A stretch of 7,602 bases of DNA from Desulfobacterales bacterium (GTDB lineage Bacteria > Desulfobacterota > Desulfobacteria > Desulfobacterales > DAOWNP01), in the NCBI GenBank assembly GCA_030149595.1, contig JASFBI010000076.1, forward strand, positions 1 through 7,602, read 5' to 3'. This document shows, in pieces, positions 6,494-7,602 of this stretch; the first letter of the stretch is position 1, and each line of letters begins with the position of its first letter. Made by a program: the position numbers and the translations under genes. The notes beneath the pieces were generated by a model. That model ran no database searches and was not told the origin of the DNA. It saw nothing but the letters and a program-made list of their open reading frames with translations.

Positions 6494-6603
6494 CAGGCTG
6501 TCACGGAATGCAGATTTTAAAATTTCATATACATCATAAGCTACTTTTTGCAATAAGCTATACTGTATATAAAAAATATTTTGTTTAGTTCTGTAACAGC
6601 CTG
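6494..6603. mobile_element. Small inverted-repeat-bounded element (MITE-like)
   Basis: CAGGCTGTCACGGAA (6494-6508) and TTCTGTAACAGCCTG (6589-6603) are terminal inverted repeats matching at 13 of 15 positions. They enclose 80 AT-rich bases without coding capacity, for a total of 110 bp. This is the form of a non-autonomous transposable remnant. No target-site duplication is evident at the edges. Its right end falls exactly where the homology of control-region copy B begins, so it marks the junction. I could not assign it to an insertion-sequence family. Confidence 0.45.
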
Positions 6604-6636
6604 ATTAGATAAGAAAATTATAATTTTATTGCAAAC

Positions 6637-6665
6637 AATCTATTATCAAAGAGCGGACATGTCAA
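6637..6665 (-). promoter_or_regulatory. Orphan dctP-type promoter directed at ktrBA antisense
   Basis: TTGACA (6665..6660), 17 bases, TAGATT (6642..6637) on the minus strand are identical to the copy A boxes. Transcription would run through the 110-bp element into ktrA and ktrB as antisense RNA. No terminator was seen between 6636 and the ktrA stop. Confidence 0.5.
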
Positions 6666-6688
6666 GTAAATTTTTAACGGTAATTACC

Positions 6689-6725
6689 ATTGTAAACACA
6701 TACTATAACATGAACATTGTTTACA
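6689..6725. promoter_or_regulatory. Operator-like dyad, copy B
   Basis: TGTAAACA (6691-6698) and TGTTTACA (6718-6725) repeat the copy A dyad with the same 19-base gap. The two outermost bases no longer pair, and the shared sequence ends exactly at the last base of the right arm. Confidence 0.45.
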
Positions 6726-6754
6726 TTTCAGACTACTTTACCCTAAGACCTTCT

Positions 6755-7602
6755 TTAATTATGCATACTAACCTGTTTGTTTTTTCTATATTCTGCAAGC
6801 AAGCCTATAACCTCATCTAAAATCTCCCTTGAATAGGATTTACCAGCAAGTTCATCCCACACCGGTCTTGTAGCTTCTTTAAAACGAGCAAGCTCTTTTG
6901 GTTTTACCTTTACCTCTTTTATTCCATATTTTAGCATTGCCTTATATGCTTTTTCGTTAGATTCTTTTATTTTTTTCTTAAACCCTCTTTCATATTCAGG
7001 GGCTAAACTATTTATAATATTTCTGTTTTTTTCAGAAATTTTACCCCATACATCCATGGAAAACAAAATCAATCCAGGAACATATCTAATTGGAAGAGGA
7101 TTTACATATTTTGTATCAGTATAGAGCTGTGCTCCCACCCACCACATGGAAGGCGATATTGCCATATTACAAATTCCGGTTTTTATTGATGAAACAACCT
7201 CGGGTACATTAACAGGAATTGGAGAAACACCAAGAGATCTGAGCGTTCTGTTTTCAAGGGATCCAAACCATGTTAGAATTTTAGCTCCTTTTATGTCCTC
7301 AATGGTCTCTATATTATGTTTGGTAGAGTAGATCTGGTCAAAATCAACATTTGAAATAACAAGAATTTTAAACCCTTTTTCCTCTGCTTCTTTAAACAAA
7401 TGAGGTTTTATTTTATCCATTACATAATCCACTTCATCCCATGCCCAGGCATTAAAAAGAAACGGAAGCTCCACAACAGACATATCAGGGCACACAGCAT
7501 TTGTTATACTTCCTGATCCACTAACCAAAGCACCCTGGAGCTGACCCGTACGCATTTTTGCTATATAATCCTCTTCATCACCCATAACACCGCCCCAGTA
7601 TA
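6755..7602 (-). CDS. dctP: TRAP transporter periplasmic substrate-binding protein DctP, copy 2, partial
   Basis: This is a second TRAP receptor, cut by the right window edge; the signal peptide and first 70 or so residues lie outside. The frame is open from 7602, with YWGGVMGDEEDY at the edge, so the ATG at 7585 is internal and not the start. Over about 270 shared residues it differs from copy 1 at about 19 positions by eye (about 93% identical). Several changes cluster around the ligand-domain segment: AEEKGFKILVIS for AKKKGFKLVLIS, and IKGAKILTWFG for IKRSKILTWFG. It ends in KQVSMHN where copy 1 has a longer Lys/Ser-rich tail. No dctQ or dctM follows it, so it would either share the DctQM encoded further along the minus strand or serve as an orphan receptor. 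The frame is intact within the window. Confidence 0.92.
   Translation of the reverse strand, partial: YWGGVMGDEEDYIAKMRTGQLQGALVSGSGSITNAVCPDMSVVELPFLFNAWAWDEVDYVMDKIKPHLFKEAEEKGFKILVISNVDFDQIYSTKHNIETIEDIKGAKILTWFGSLENRTLRSLGVSPIPVNVPEVVSSIKTGICNMAISPSMWWVGAQLYTDTKYVNPLPIRYVPGLILFSMDVWGKISEKNRNIINSLAPEYERGFKKKIKESNEKAYKAMLKYGIKEVKVKPKELARFKEATRPVWDELAGKSYSREILDEVIGLLAEYRKNKQVSMHN

Larger units (their letters stand above)
6604..6725. repeat. Control-region direct repeat, copy B
   Basis: This 122-bp copy is about 95% identical to 3437-3555. Unlike copy A, it is not followed (on the minus strand) by a dctP gene: homology ends abruptly at 6604 against the inverted-repeat element. On its other side it ends at 6725, 29 bp before the dctP copy 2 stop codon. 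It is therefore a promoter region that has lost its gene. Confidence 0.9.

Noticed and set aside
6629..6820. Plus-strand frame of 63 codons across copy B and the end of dctP copy 2.
   Set aside because: It lies within a non-coding control repeat and the antisense of a real gene; no start signal.
1..7602. CRISPR arrays, tRNA or rRNA genes, toxin-antitoxin or defence genes.
   Set aside because: No regularly spaced repeats, no cloverleaf or rRNA-like sequence, and no such domains were found on either strand.

Overview
The window is AT-rich (roughly two thirds A+T by eye). It carries parts of a TRAP-type solute uptake locus on the minus strand and a two-gene potassium uptake unit (ktrB-ktrA) on the plus strand. 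The TRAP proteins are of a DctP/DctQ/DctM type common in Desulfobacterota (former Deltaproteobacteria). With the low GC, the paralogous DctP receptors and the gene debris, an anaerobic, mobile-element-rich member of that group is my best guess. No rRNA or other marker confirms it.

Layout. 1-1198 (minus): large TRAP permease dctM, running off the left edge, with a one-base deletion and a stop codon damaging its C-terminal part. 1237-1269: a terminator-like hairpin between dctQ and dctM. 1270-1773 (minus): small TRAP permease dctQ. 1774-2320: about 550 bp without a firm gene, holding two ribosome-site-preceded small reading frames, a palindrome and a weak promoter. 2321-3406 (minus): complete periplasmic receptor dctP (copy 1). 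3437-3557: its control region, with a sigma70-like promoter and an upstream 10-bp dyad. 3590-4229: gene debris (a broken tyrosine recombinase on minus, then an unrecognised broken frame on plus). 4439-6465 (plus): ktrB and ktrA. 6494-6603: a 110-bp element bounded by 15-bp inverted repeats. 6604-6725: a second copy of the dctP control region. 6755-7602 (minus): a second dctP about 93% identical to the first, running off the right edge.

How it fits together. DctP would bind a carboxylate-like ligand in the periplasm and hand it to the DctQ/DctM sodium-coupled permease. KtrB with its cytoplasmic gating ring KtrA would import potassium, usually with sodium. The main structural signal is that about 3 kb (recombinase debris, unknown debris, ktrBA, small inverted-repeat element) lies between two about 95% identical copies of the dctP control region. 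Read on the minus strand, the ancestral arrangement was probably a tandem array of [control region + dctP] units feeding one dctQM. One unit lost its dctP, leaving an orphan promoter that points antisense into ktrBA. I see no clearly new multi-gene system. The points worth pursuing are the array, the operator-like dyad, the antisense orphan promoter and the attenuator-like hairpin between dctQ and dctM.
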